Shown here: piece by piece, positions 48,172 through 56,402 of the stretch | Layout: each line of letters starts with the position of its first letter | How positions within the stretch are numbered: position 1 is the stretch's first letter | NCBI GenBank assembly: GCA_025352265.1 | Contig: JANXTS010000016.1 | Coordinates: 1-58,423, forward strand | Direction of reading: 5' to 3' | Length of the DNA: 58,423 nt | Source: Variovorax sp. | GTDB taxonomy: Bacteria; Pseudomonadota; Gammaproteobacteria; Burkholderiales; Burkholderiaceae_C | The notes under the pieces: model-generated | The model's database searches: none | What the model saw: only the letters and a program-made list of their open reading frames with translations | Told to the model about the DNA's origin: nothing | Translations under genes and position numbers: made by a program

Positions 48172-51100
48172 GGTGCTGGGCTCGCTACAGGGCGTGCAAT
48201 GGGCTCCTGCCGCACGGCTTGTAGCTCCGCCTCCAGCAGCTCCGGGTGGTATTCCCACATGTCCTCGCGGAACTGCTCTCGCATGGCTTCGCTGACCCGA
48301 CGTTCTTCCACGTGGATCACATGGCGAGTTTCGTCTTTCATGATCTCGAAGTAGCGGTGCAGGAAGGCGGTCAGCGTGGGCAGGTTCTCTCCCGGGCTGG
48401 CCAGCAGCACCTGCAACCCGAGTTTTTCGAGGTAACGCATGGTGGCCACGATGTTGGGCGTGTCCATCTTGTCGAAGGCCTCGTCCAGGAGGATGAGCCG
48501 CAAACCGTCCTGATTGTTTTCATCCATGCGATAGGCTGAAGACAGGGCGGCGCCGGCGATCACGTACAGCGGCGCGCGGTGCTCGCCACCGGAACCCGGG
48601 CCAATGCGTTTGCTCAGGTGCCCGATGGTTTTGGTGACACCGGTGACCGGATCATCAGTCTCAATTTCGATGTCGAATTCGAAGAACTCCCGGTAGTCAT
48701 CCAGCGGACTTTTGACCGCGGCATTGCCCGTGGTGGTCTTCTCGCGCAGCAGCTCCGCGAACTGGGGAGGGATTTCCCCGGGCTCTCCAAACAGCCCGCC
48801 ATCGGCGCCGAAGTCGGCGATGTTCTCGATGAACTTCTTCAGCGGCATCAGGTCTGGGCGGATTTTGGCCTGGAACTGGTACCGCTCCCCATTGGTGAAG
48901 GCGGGGGAGGCCTTGAGCGCATCGTTCAAACGCTTGAAGGTGGTGGTTTGGTACTTGAGATTGGCGTGCAGGGCCAGCGCCACATCCTGGCGGAAGGTGT
49001 TCTGCGACGCAAGGTAGGCCTCTTGGGCTTGATCTTTGTACTGGGGCAGCTCCGTGTTCTGCAGCCTGGTGACTTGCTGCTCCATCCAGGCCTTGGCTTG
49101 ACGCCAGTCAGACGTCACTTCATCGCTGACGGCTTCGCGGTGGTCGGTCAGAAAGGTTCCCAGCAGCGTCTGGGCCGGGCCCAGGTGACGCACCATCGAG
49201 GCGTTGCAGCGCTTGGACTGGGATTCGCAGTGGTCGGCCATGGCCTGGTAGTTGTCGCCGTATTGCTCCAACAGCGCGTCCCAGCGATCGGACGCATAGC
49301 CTGGGTCATAGTCTGCATGGCCACGGCAGGCCTCATGGGCTGTCCGCTTGCCCTGGAGTTCCAGCAACTTGGCCGCGCATTCCTTGGTCAATCTGTCTAG
49401 TACCGTCTGGGCCCTAACACGGCATCACGGGCATTGCGGGCATCGGTTTCCAGCTGCGGTTTGCGTTCCTGCACTGCTATAAAATCAGCATTCAGCGCCT
49501 GATATTCGGCGCTGGTGCTACCCGAGTTGCGCTGGTGGGCAAGCTCTCTTTCGATGAGCGCCTCGCCCAGCTGGGCCGTAACGCCAAGCAGAAGGCGCAG
49601 GGTCTCAGGCGATGACAAGCTCTGCACCGCCAGACGGATCCGCTCAAGTTCTCCCTGGCGTCCTTGAAGGTCGGCTACTTTTCGGTTTCAGTCACGGGAT
49701 TCGGCTCTGAGCCCGTCGACCTGGCCTTTTGCGCCGGCGCCTATCTGCAGGTCAGCCTCCGGAACCAGCCTCAGTCGCTCGAAGTCGCCGGGCCCCACCA
49801 GCATGCCGTCCAGGGTCAGGGCACGCTCGCCCCGCAACGCCTCCTGGGCGGTATTGGCGCGCTTGAGGTTACCCAGCTTGCCACGCAGGTAGGCAACTGC
49901 CACTTGGTTGCTGCCCTGTATCAGGCTGGCAACCGTGTCGGCCGCCGGCTGGCCCTGCCCAGGTCGCGCTTTGTCCGAGCGCACGATCTTGACGCCATAG
50001 ATGGTGCGTTTTCCCTGCAAGGCCTGGTAGATGCCAAAGGCTTTTTGTTCTTCCTCCGAGTCCCGCAGCAAGATGGCTTCTACGTTCCTGGCCAAGTAGG
50101 CTTCCATCGCTGGCTGCCATTTGAGATCGGTCACCTTCACCAAGTCACAGACGGGGGTGGGGTGCAATCCGTGTTCCGCGAACTCATGCATGAGCCGGGC
50201 CGTAGGTTCGCTGACCTGTGCGCGGTTGGTGTTGGCGCGCTCCATGCCCAGGCCGATCGTCGAGAGCCGTTCTGTGGCGAGCCGGATCTGCTCCTTGACG
50301 ACGTCGTGCTCCTCATTCATGTGCGTACCAGCGACCTTCAGCGTTTCTCCGAGGTCCTGGATGATTTGCCCCAGCGCGTCCTGGTCGACCCGGCTCTGCT
50401 TCCACGAGAAGTCTCTCAGCTGCAACGCGGCCAGTGCAAGTTCCGGCTGCCACTGGGCCAGCAGGTCGTTGGAGCTGGCGTTTTGGAGCAACTGCCGGAA
50501 GTTGCGCAGCTCCCGTTTCAACTCTTCTTCCCGACGGGTGGATTTTTCTTGCGCCTGCGCCAAGTCCTGTTGCGCGCCCGCATTCTCGGCATGGTCCGCA
50601 TGGGCGCGCTGTAGCCCGGACAGTTGACCTACTTCGCGAGTCCAGGCCACCACCGCTTCATCGGCTTTCGTGCTGGCCTGGGTGCTTTCCCCAACCACTA
50701 CTTCCTGATCAAACTTCTCGGCCGTCAGCTTCTCATGCGCCGCATTGCTCAGTTCGTAAACCGCAGAGGCCTGAAGCGCGGTCCACGTGGCGGATTTACG
50801 AGCCTCGACCAGTGCAGCATCAAAGTTCTTGCTGACCTCCAGGCCTTGTTTGATTTTTTGCTCGACCCCCTCGACCAAGAGGTTGATCCGCTTGAAGGTC
50901 TCCACCAGCTGCTTGAACCGGGCGACGTTGGTGGGCCGGTCCTCTAGGACGTCCTGGCGCACGATCTGGTCCACCGACTTGGAGAAGCTCATGCGCAGCG
51001 CAAAACGGAAGGCACGCGCAAACGCGTCGTAGGATGCCGGACCGGCCTTGCCACGCAGCATGAACAGCATCTGCTTGACGTAGCTCGCGCCATCGTCGAA

Positions 51101-51622
51101 CAGCGGCCCCTCACCGGTGACTTTGGATTGCTACAGCAACCGGTGGCGGAAACTGCTCCAGGGCAGGGGCATGGTTGCCCCGTCCACCGTCTGCAGGTGC
51201 TCGGACATGCTCAGCTCAATGCCGCGGATCACGTAGCGCCCAAGCACCTTCTCCGCCTCGTTGCTCAGAGAAGCCTCAATGCACACGCCCATGGAGACCG
51301 GCTCATTGGTCTCGGTGTCGCGCCAGACCAGTGTGATGTAGGTTGTGGCTTGCTGCCGTGCGCATTGTTCGATGGTGTCGCCATACTGACCGAGGCAGTA
51401 GGAGCGCAAGGTTCTGCTTTGCTGGTGCGATTTGTTGTCGGCCTGGGCATTAAAGTGCATCTGGTTCTTGTTGGCGCCCATCATGGCAATCTGCACCGCA
51501 TCGAGCGCCGAACTCTTGCCGCTGCCATTGCGGCCGAACAGACCGGTGATTTCTTCCAAGCGGAATTCCTGCTGCTCATACAGCAGGAACTGCACCAGTT
51601 TGACGCTCTCAAGCCGCTTCAT
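48168..51622 (-). pseudogene. jetC: Wadjet SMC-like ATPase JetC, disrupted by two stops and a frameshift
   Basis: The motor of Wadjet, about 1,150 codons. Start ATG 51622 (MKRLESVKLVQF), overlapping jetB by 14 nt. Walker A GRNGSGKSS is at residues 30-38; the C-terminal part has the signature GPGSGGEHR and Walker B LILLDEAFDKMD, with long coiled coil between. Lesions: TAG at codon 164 (51133-51131), in frame with the sequence on both sides; TGA at codon 645 (49690-49688), also in frame; and a one-base deletion in a G run near codon 737 (49412-49414), after which reading resumes AQTVLDRLTKEC. Restoring the three sites gives one continuous protein. The complex cannot be complete without suppression of all three. 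Confidence 0.9.
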
Positions 51623-52301
51623 CGTTGATCCCCTGTTTGTCTTCGATCGCCACAGGCTCGCCGACGGTGCCATCTGCATGCGCCTCATCCCTGGCGGCTC
51701 CCCACTGCGCCAGCCGTATCAACGCTGTTTCTCCCAGCACGTCGACGATGGCCGGGCGAATGGCCACGCCACCAACCGACTGCTCCTGCAGGGGGGTGAG
51801 ATGGCCACTGTCATCGTCTTCCAGCCGCCGAGCGATGCCCCAGCGCTTGGCGGAGCGCAGCAGTGTGTCAAGCTCGCCTCGGGTTGGCAGGTCGCGCCCG
51901 GTCATCAGGTGGAACTTCTCCTGCAGTTCGATGTAGTCGCACAGGATCTCGCCATCTTCTGTGAGCCCACCCGCGCGCACGCCTTCGTCGTACAGGCCGC
52001 GCAGCACCAGAGCAAACAGCGTCTGGGCTACGGTCGCGGTACCGGCCTTGGCGTGCCGCGGCAGCGCGGTGACATAGCGCAGCTGCCGGTTGATCGACAG
52101 GGACACCCCCAGCGGGGCCAGAACCTTCGCGAACTCGCGCTCGTAGAGATCCAGGATGGCATAGGTCACCCGACTGCTCCGATCGGAGTGGTAGATCACC
52201 TGCTCGGCCACTAGCCGGTAGGCGGCGGTTTCGAAGTCTTCGACGGTATAGATGCCATCCAACCGGCTGGCCAGATCCTCCCAATCCCCTGGCTTGCTCA
52301 T
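51609..52301 (-). CDS. jetB: Wadjet protein JetB (DUF4194, MksE/KITE-like)
   Basis: KITE-like accessory subunit that binds JetA and stabilises the SMC complex. 230 residues, ATG overlapping the jetA stop by 4 nt. DUF4194 features: TYAILDLYEREF, FALVLRGLYDEG and a C-terminal winged-helix part. Ends 14 nt inside jetC. Frame intact. Confidence 0.93.
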   Translation of the reverse strand: MSKPGDWEDLASRLDGIYTVEDFETAAYRLVAEQVIYHSDRSSRVTYAILDLYEREFAKVLAPLGVSLSINRQLRYVTALPRHAKAGTATVAQTLFALVLRGLYDEGVRAGGLTEDGEILCDYIELQEKFHLMTGRDLPTRGELDTLLRSAKRWGIARRLEDDDSGHLTPLQEQSVGGVAIRPAIVDVLGETALIRLAQWGAARDEAHADGTVGEPVAIEDKQGINDEAA

Positions 52302-53764
52302 TTGGTCTCCCTGTTTTTAGTCTGGCGTTTGCGCCAGCTCAGTGTGAATGGCTTGCCACTCAAATACGGGTGCTTGGCGGCTTCGTCGCTGGTGTAGCGC
52401 AGCTCCATGCCCGGGGCCGACGCCCGGCCTTCCATCTCTAGCCTGGGAATCCGGGAGTTGGTGGCCATGGCCACGCTCGTTAGGGCCTGGAAAGCGCGCA
52501 AGTCCTCTATAGACGCACAAGGCAGGGCATCGCTGCCGGCGATGGCCGCGTCCTGCAGCACTTTCTCCGCATAGGCGCGCAGCTTCATGGGCGTGATGGA
52601 CCGGCGCTCCTGGGCGCGGCGCACCAGGTTGCCAATGGCGCGGGTGCGGTCGGAGATGATCACCTGGCGCAAGGGAGTAGGCGCCAGCCGAGGCACCTCT
52701 TTACGCGGCTGTGCCAGTCGCGCGCCACTCATCAGGGCATCCGGTGGAAACACGGGGGCGACATCAATGTCGGGATTGGTAATCAACCGGTCCATGGTCT
52801 GACGGAGCAGGTTGTCGATGGGGCGGATGGCCCGCAACTTGTATTCCAGAAAAGCCAGCGCGCGCCGGTTAGCGCTGCGGATTTCATCATCCAGGCGCTC
52901 CAAGTACTCCTCGATCCGGTCAAGCTCATAGAGGCGCTGCAGGTCACGCTGGAAAGCGGTCTGACCCTTTTTGTCGTCCCCGCTGCAGAGGCGGTTCACA
53001 TACCAATCCAGCAAGCGACTGCGATGCTCTGGCTGGGTATCAATGTCTGCAACAGCGTCCAGGATCTGCTGGCGCTTGGATAAGGGGTGCTCCCGCGTGC
53101 GGAGCTCCTGGTAGTCACCGATGAAAACCTGCTGGATGTAGTCCTGGAAGAAGGTCCGGACATACTGGGCGGTGGTGGGTTGTGCGCCGATGGCCGCCAT
53201 CAGGTCGCGCACGTTGGTGCCGGTGTTGCGGATGTGGACCAACAGGTTGCGGCACTGCTCGGCCGCCTCCCGCAACAGGTCGCCGCTGGCTTCGCCCTCG
53301 TACACCTGGGCCACGGCGGCGTCAATCGAGCGGATCTTTCCCGAAACAAACACCGGGCCCATCTCGGCGAAGTTGATCAGCTGGGTCAACAGCTGGCCCA
53401 CGGCCGGCGCCATGTTGACGGTCTTCTCGATGCCGTACTTCTCCAAACGGAACCAGCCCGCGTCGAGCAAGCGGTTGAAGGTGCCAATGGCTCGGATGTT
53501 CAAAGGGGTGTCGCGTTGATCGCCGGTCTCCGGTTGCCATTCGTCCGCGTATTTGAGGTGATCTTCGATCTCCTGTGTGATCTCGCGCTGCAGGAAGCCG
53601 TAGCTCGGCGGTAGGGGTGCGTCGGGACCGAATCGCCGGCGGTGCAGGTGGCAAAGCAGCGCCCAGTAGCCGTGGCGATTTAGAGATGCCAGCGGGCCGA
53701 AGAGTCGTTCCGGGATGCGCTGAAAGAGCGCCATGGAAGCGGGGACTACGCTGGGAACAGCCAT
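52298..53764 (-). CDS. jetA: Wadjet protein JetA (kleisin)
   Basis: Kleisin-like bridge between the JetC heads. 488 residues from the ATG at 53764, which has a strong GAGGAGG seven bases upstream; the inner ATG at 53734 lacks one. Mostly alpha-helical with LFQRIPERLFGPLASLNR at the N-terminus and a long acidic/basic middle (YELDRIEEYLERLDDEIR). It overlaps the regulator gene by 19 nt, so the operon is regulator-jetA-jetB-jetC-jetD. Frame intact. Confidence 0.92.
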   Translation of the reverse strand: MAVPSVVPASMALFQRIPERLFGPLASLNRHGYWALLCHLHRRRFGPDAPLPPSYGFLQREITQEIEDHLKYADEWQPETGDQRDTPLNIRAIGTFNRLLDAGWFRLEKYGIEKTVNMAPAVGQLLTQLINFAEMGPVFVSGKIRSIDAAVAQVYEGEASGDLLREAAEQCRNLLVHIRNTGTNVRDLMAAIGAQPTTAQYVRTFFQDYIQQVFIGDYQELRTREHPLSKRQQILDAVADIDTQPEHRSRLLDWYVNRLCSGDDKKGQTAFQRDLQRLYELDRIEEYLERLDDEIRSANRRALAFLEYKLRAIRPIDNLLRQTMDRLITNPDIDVAPVFPPDALMSGARLAQPRKEVPRLAPTPLRQVIISDRTRAIGNLVRRAQERRSITPMKLRAYAEKVLQDAAIAGSDALPCASIEDLRAFQALTSVAMATNSRIPRLEMEGRASAPGMELRYTSDEAAKHPYLSGKPFTLSWRKRQTKNRETK

Positions 53765-54600
53765 TTGCGAACCTCCTCGACGTTTTCGACGGCCAACTGG
53801 TACTCGGGCGGTAACTCCTTGGTTACGTCCAGGGCCAGCCGTAGCTCCTGGACCATATAGGGCAACAGGGCGCCGCGGCAGCTATGAACGCGTGCGACAG
53901 TGCCATCGAAATACTCACTGCGAACCAGATCCTGCTGGCCGGGCGTCAGTTTGGGGTGTGCCTGGATGCGCACCTTGACCACGGCGTTCCATTCGGTGTC
54001 CTTTGAGACCGTGGACTCGGCCTTCTGGTCCAGCATGGTGAGCTTTGCGATACGCCCCAACACGAAGTCCCGGAAGTCACCGGTCTCCAAGCAGTAGCCG
54101 CGCATGTGCCAACGCCGGCCAGCCTGGACCAGGATGTGCGGCTCCACGGTCCGCGGGTGCGGCTCTGGCGCGCGCATGGAGCGATACTCCATCTTCAATC
54201 GCGAACCCTGCTCGATGACCAGGCGGATGCGCGAGAAAACGTGCGGGTTGACTTGGGAGAAGCCCCACGGGGCCACTGTGACCGGACCGGCACCCGGGCC
54301 GAGGTCCGCATGAATGTCCGCCTCTGCCAGGTAGGCCGCTAAACTCAAATCAGAGTTGCCAGCCTTGAGCTCAGCTTGGACCTTTTTGTAAGCGGCACTG
54401 GTGACAAGGTAGGACTTGCTCTTGCTGTCCCATTCAAACCAGTCGGGGGTTTCTTCCCGGACCTCCCTGAGGAGCTGGCTCACCCGTATGCCGCTCAGGC
54501 CGAGGACGTCCATAAGCCGACCACGGCTCAAGCGTCCCTCCCATAGGGCCATTCGGCGCATGACTTTGTAGCGGTTTTTTTCGAGCAAATTCGCATTCAT
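53746..54600 (-). CDS. WYL-domain transcriptional regulator, BrxR/CapW-like
   Basis: 284 residues. N-terminal winged helix (VMRRMALWEGRLSRGRLMDVLGLSGIRVSQLLREV), a WYL domain (MEYRSMRAPE, HMRGYCLETGDFRDFVLGRI) and a C-terminal extension (LRLALDVTKELPPEYQLAVE). This is the build of BrxR and CapW regulators that control BREX and CBASS loci by binding inverted repeats. First gene of the jet operon with a palindrome over its own promoter, so autoregulation is likely. Confidence 0.88.
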   Translation of the reverse strand: MNANLLEKNRYKVMRRMALWEGRLSRGRLMDVLGLSGIRVSQLLREVREETPDWFEWDSKSKSYLVTSAAYKKVQAELKAGNSDLSLAAYLAEADIHADLGPGAGPVTVAPWGFSQVNPHVFSRIRLVIEQGSRLKMEYRSMRAPEPHPRTVEPHILVQAGRRWHMRGYCLETGDFRDFVLGRIAKLTMLDQKAESTVSKDTEWNAVVKVRIQAHPKLTPGQQDLVRSEYFDGTVARVHSCRGALLPYMVQELRLALDVTKELPPEYQLAVENVEEVRKWLFPA

Positions 54601-54632
54601 CTTGATCGCCAGCGGATGGCATAAAAATATAT

Positions 54633-54661
54633 ATTATATACAAAAGTATATGACTTAAGAA
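54633..54661 (-). promoter_or_regulatory. Promoter and palindromic operator for the WYL-jet operon
   Basis: A perfect 16-bp inverted repeat ATATAC-AAAA-GTATAT at 54636-54651. On the minus strand a TATAAT -10 box (54638-54633) overlaps its proximal arm, with a weak TTCTTA -35 region 17 bp away. The WYL gene starts 33 bp below the -10 box. The surrounding 50 bp is the most AT-rich stretch in the island. Confidence 0.7.
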
Positions 54662-55130
54662 GTCTACCGTCTGCGAAGCGAAACCTAAGCCCAAAGTTTG
54701 GACAGACGGTCGGCAGGTGCCCTTCAATGACATCGATCCGCGCGTCGGCCATCCACCTCGCTCAGCTCGCGCGCTCGCAACGTCTGAGGAGCTCTCAAAA
54801 CTCGCCATCGAGGCGTAGTTTTTGCTGAACGCCGATTGATCCGAATGTGGCTGAGAGAGGCATATGAGGGCGTGACAGCTAATGGTTGGAGCCGCCACAT
54901 TCCAGCCTGTCAGCTTCTCCAAATGACAAACCCCTTTTACTGCCCGATTGCAGACATCTGCGAGTGACTGCTACTGGCCCAACCCCGATCTAAATCACTC
55001 ACGCCGAGACGACCGCTTTCAGTCTGAAGCGGCCGGTCAACTCGGCTCTGCGAAGGTCTGCTTGTGGCCCGACCTCGGCAGTTCAAGCGGCATATTTGAA
55101 TGACGGCTTCCAGACATGTTCCAAAGGAAG
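54662..55130. other. Non-coding gap between jet operon and toxin-antitoxin pair
   Basis: About 470 bp with no gene I can support. A protein-like fragment without a start codon (54660-54818, containing WTDGRQVPFNDIDPRVG, stop at 54816-54818) may be the end of a lost gene. The part at 55000-55075 has GC-rich imperfect inverted segments (CCGCTTTCAG...CTGAAGCGG) that resemble dispersed extragenic repeats of Burkholderiales; not confirmed. Confidence 0.5.
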
Positions 55131-55175
55131 TTGCGTGCATGTGCAACACAAGAACATTGCATTCGCAACTATGCT
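55131..55175 (+). promoter_or_regulatory. Putative operators and promoter of the Xre/RES pair
   Basis: Two inverted repeats with the same half-sites lie 10 bp apart before the antitoxin gene: TTGC-N8-GCAA at 55131-55146 and TTGC-N4-GCAA at 55157-55168. A TATGCT -10-like box follows at 55170-55175, 12 bp before the start codon, so a bound antitoxin would block it. Confidence 0.6.
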
Positions 55176-55186
55176 ACCGTCGTCAA

Positions 55187-55765
55187 ATGAAAACGCACGC
55201 CTCTGCCTCCGCCTCTGCAAAACCCGCCCCAACGCTGCCGCCCTCGCAGGGAGACGCCGCTGCCGCGATGGCAAAAAAGTTCGAGCACGTCTTTCATCAC
55301 GCCTTTGCCCGCTCGACCAAGGTGGCCGCCAAGTCCGCACTCGGCAGCAGCAAGAAGCTCCTTTTTGTCACCCTGGCGCACCACGAAGCACCGACTTTGA
55401 ATCGCGACGCCGCCGCGCAATGGGCGTCCAAAAGCCTGCCCGCAACGGCGTTGCACCAATGGTTTGCGGCGACCGGCCTCGAGAAGAAAAAGGACCTGTT
55501 TATCGCGCTGCAGGTCAGTCCTTCGACGCTCTCGCGCGCCAAGCCCGATACGACGCTCGACGCCGCTGTCACAGAGCGCATGCTGAGGCAGAGCGAGTTG
55601 TTCGTGCGGGCGGCTGAAGTGTTCGGTGAGGACGGCGCTACCTGGATGACCAAGCCGCACGATCTGCTCGACGGCAAGGCCCCGATGGCGTATGCGACCA
55701 ATGAGTTCGGTGGTGCGAAGGTCCGCCAGATCCTGAACGCGATCGAATATGGCGGTGTCGTCTGA
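55187..55765 (+). CDS. Xre/MbcA/ParS family antitoxin
   Basis: 192 residues from the ATG at 55187; the open frame upstream contains the operators, so I did not extend it. An Ala/Ser-rich N-terminus precedes an Xre-like helix-turn-helix domain (LQVSPSTLSRAKPD) and the C-terminal DUF2384 toxin-binding domain (WMTKPHDLLDGKAPMAYA, ending NAIEYGGVV). It neutralises the RES toxin and probably represses its own promoter. Stop and toxin start share bases (TGATG). Confidence 0.92.
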   Translation: MKTHASASASAKPAPTLPPSQGDAAAAMAKKFEHVFHHAFARSTKVAAKSALGSSKKLLFVTLAHHEAPTLNRDAAAQWASKSLPATALHQWFAATGLEKKKDLFIALQVSPSTLSRAKPDTTLDAAVTERMLRQSELFVRAAEVFGEDGATWMTKPHDLLDGKAPMAYATNEFGGAKVRQILNAIEYGGVV

Positions 55766-56244
55766 TGCCGGGAGTCTGGCGAATCGGCAGCACCAAAGGG
55801 CTGATGCTCGCCACGCTTGCCTTCGGTTCGACGCTCGAATCCGGACGCTGGCACCGCACGGCACCAGATGGTCAGCCCGTCGTCTATGCAGGTGCCAGCC
55901 GCGCGCTGTGCCAACTGGAGAAACGGGTCCACTGCAACGGCGTACAGCCGCGTAACCAGGCGCTGCTCCGGCTGGATTTACCGGACGCTGCCGTGCTGCT
56001 CGACATCCGCGCGTTGGAAAACCTGCCGGTCGATTGGCCCGATGAGGAGCCCTGGACGCAGGACGCCGGTGTTCGCTGGCGCGCGTCGGGCGCCTCGCTT
56101 GGTCTGTGGTTGCCCTCGGTGGTCGAACCCGGCGAGTCGAACCTGATGCTCAATCCCGACCATCCGCAGTTCGCGTCCATCGTGGTGACGGTCGAGCGCA
56201 AGCCGTTCCAGTTCGATGACCGGATGTTCAACCCCTCTCCATGA
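55765..56244 (+). CDS. RES-domain toxin (NAD-degrading)
   Basis: 159 residues. RES toxins deplete cellular NAD. The likely active-site residues are Arg28 (GRWH), Tyr41 (VVYAG) and Glu52 (QLEKRVH); LWLPSVVEPGESNLMLNPDHP is the C-terminal conserved block. One base overlap with the antitoxin. The stop is 13 bp before the right border repeat of the island. Confidence 0.94.
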   Translation: MPGVWRIGSTKGLMLATLAFGSTLESGRWHRTAPDGQPVVYAGASRALCQLEKRVHCNGVQPRNQALLRLDLPDAAVLLDIRALENLPVDWPDEEPWTQDAGVRWRASGASLGLWLPSVVEPGESNLMLNPDHPQFASIVVTVERKPFQFDDRMFNPSP

Positions 56245-56257
56245 TGTAAGCGCCTTA

Positions 56258-56402
56258 GCGCAGCCAGTTCGCGCAAGACCCAACCCCTGCCAGTGCCTAA
56301 GCTGCCTCATCAGCATCGTGCCGTATTCCGGCCAGGCAACTACACATGGCAATCATCGAGACGACCGTTTCACCCGGCAGTGAGGCTATCGAGGCCAATC
56401 GC
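56258..56402 (+). repeat. Right copy of diverged island-border duplication
   Basis: 145 bp. It keeps an in-frame C-terminal end of a second DUF2156 allele (RSQFAQDPTPASA and stop at 56299-ish) followed by the gap and the working start of the carboxyltransferase gene. The substitutions relative to the left copy leave the peptide similar, so this is a coding-derived duplication. Confidence 0.85.

Larger units (their letters stand above)
46399..56402. mobile_element. Accessory island: Wadjet plus Xre/RES, flanked by diverged direct repeats
   Basis: The DNA between the two border copies (46547-56257) carries only defence-type genes: a WYL regulator, jetABCD and a toxin-antitoxin pair. It interrupts what otherwise reads as one operon (dehydrogenase, TIGR03084, DUF2156, carboxyltransferase, dehydrogenase). 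No integrase, transposase or tRNA is visible, so entry by homologous exchange between related strains, or by a duplication, is more likely than classical transposition. Gaps near both ends have lower GC than the flanks. Confidence 0.7.

Noticed and set aside
54660..54818. Protein-like fragment ending in a stop
   Set aside because: It has no start codon or ribosome site and no family I recognise; kept only as a possible gene remnant in the gap entry.
54434..54922. Minus-strand ORF of 162 codons over the jet promoter
   Set aside because: It crosses the WYL gene start and its promoter in another frame, and no part looks like a known protein.
46399..56402. Composite transposon or insertion-sequence ends
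   Set aside because: The border copies are direct, made of gene ends, and no transposase is encoded between them.
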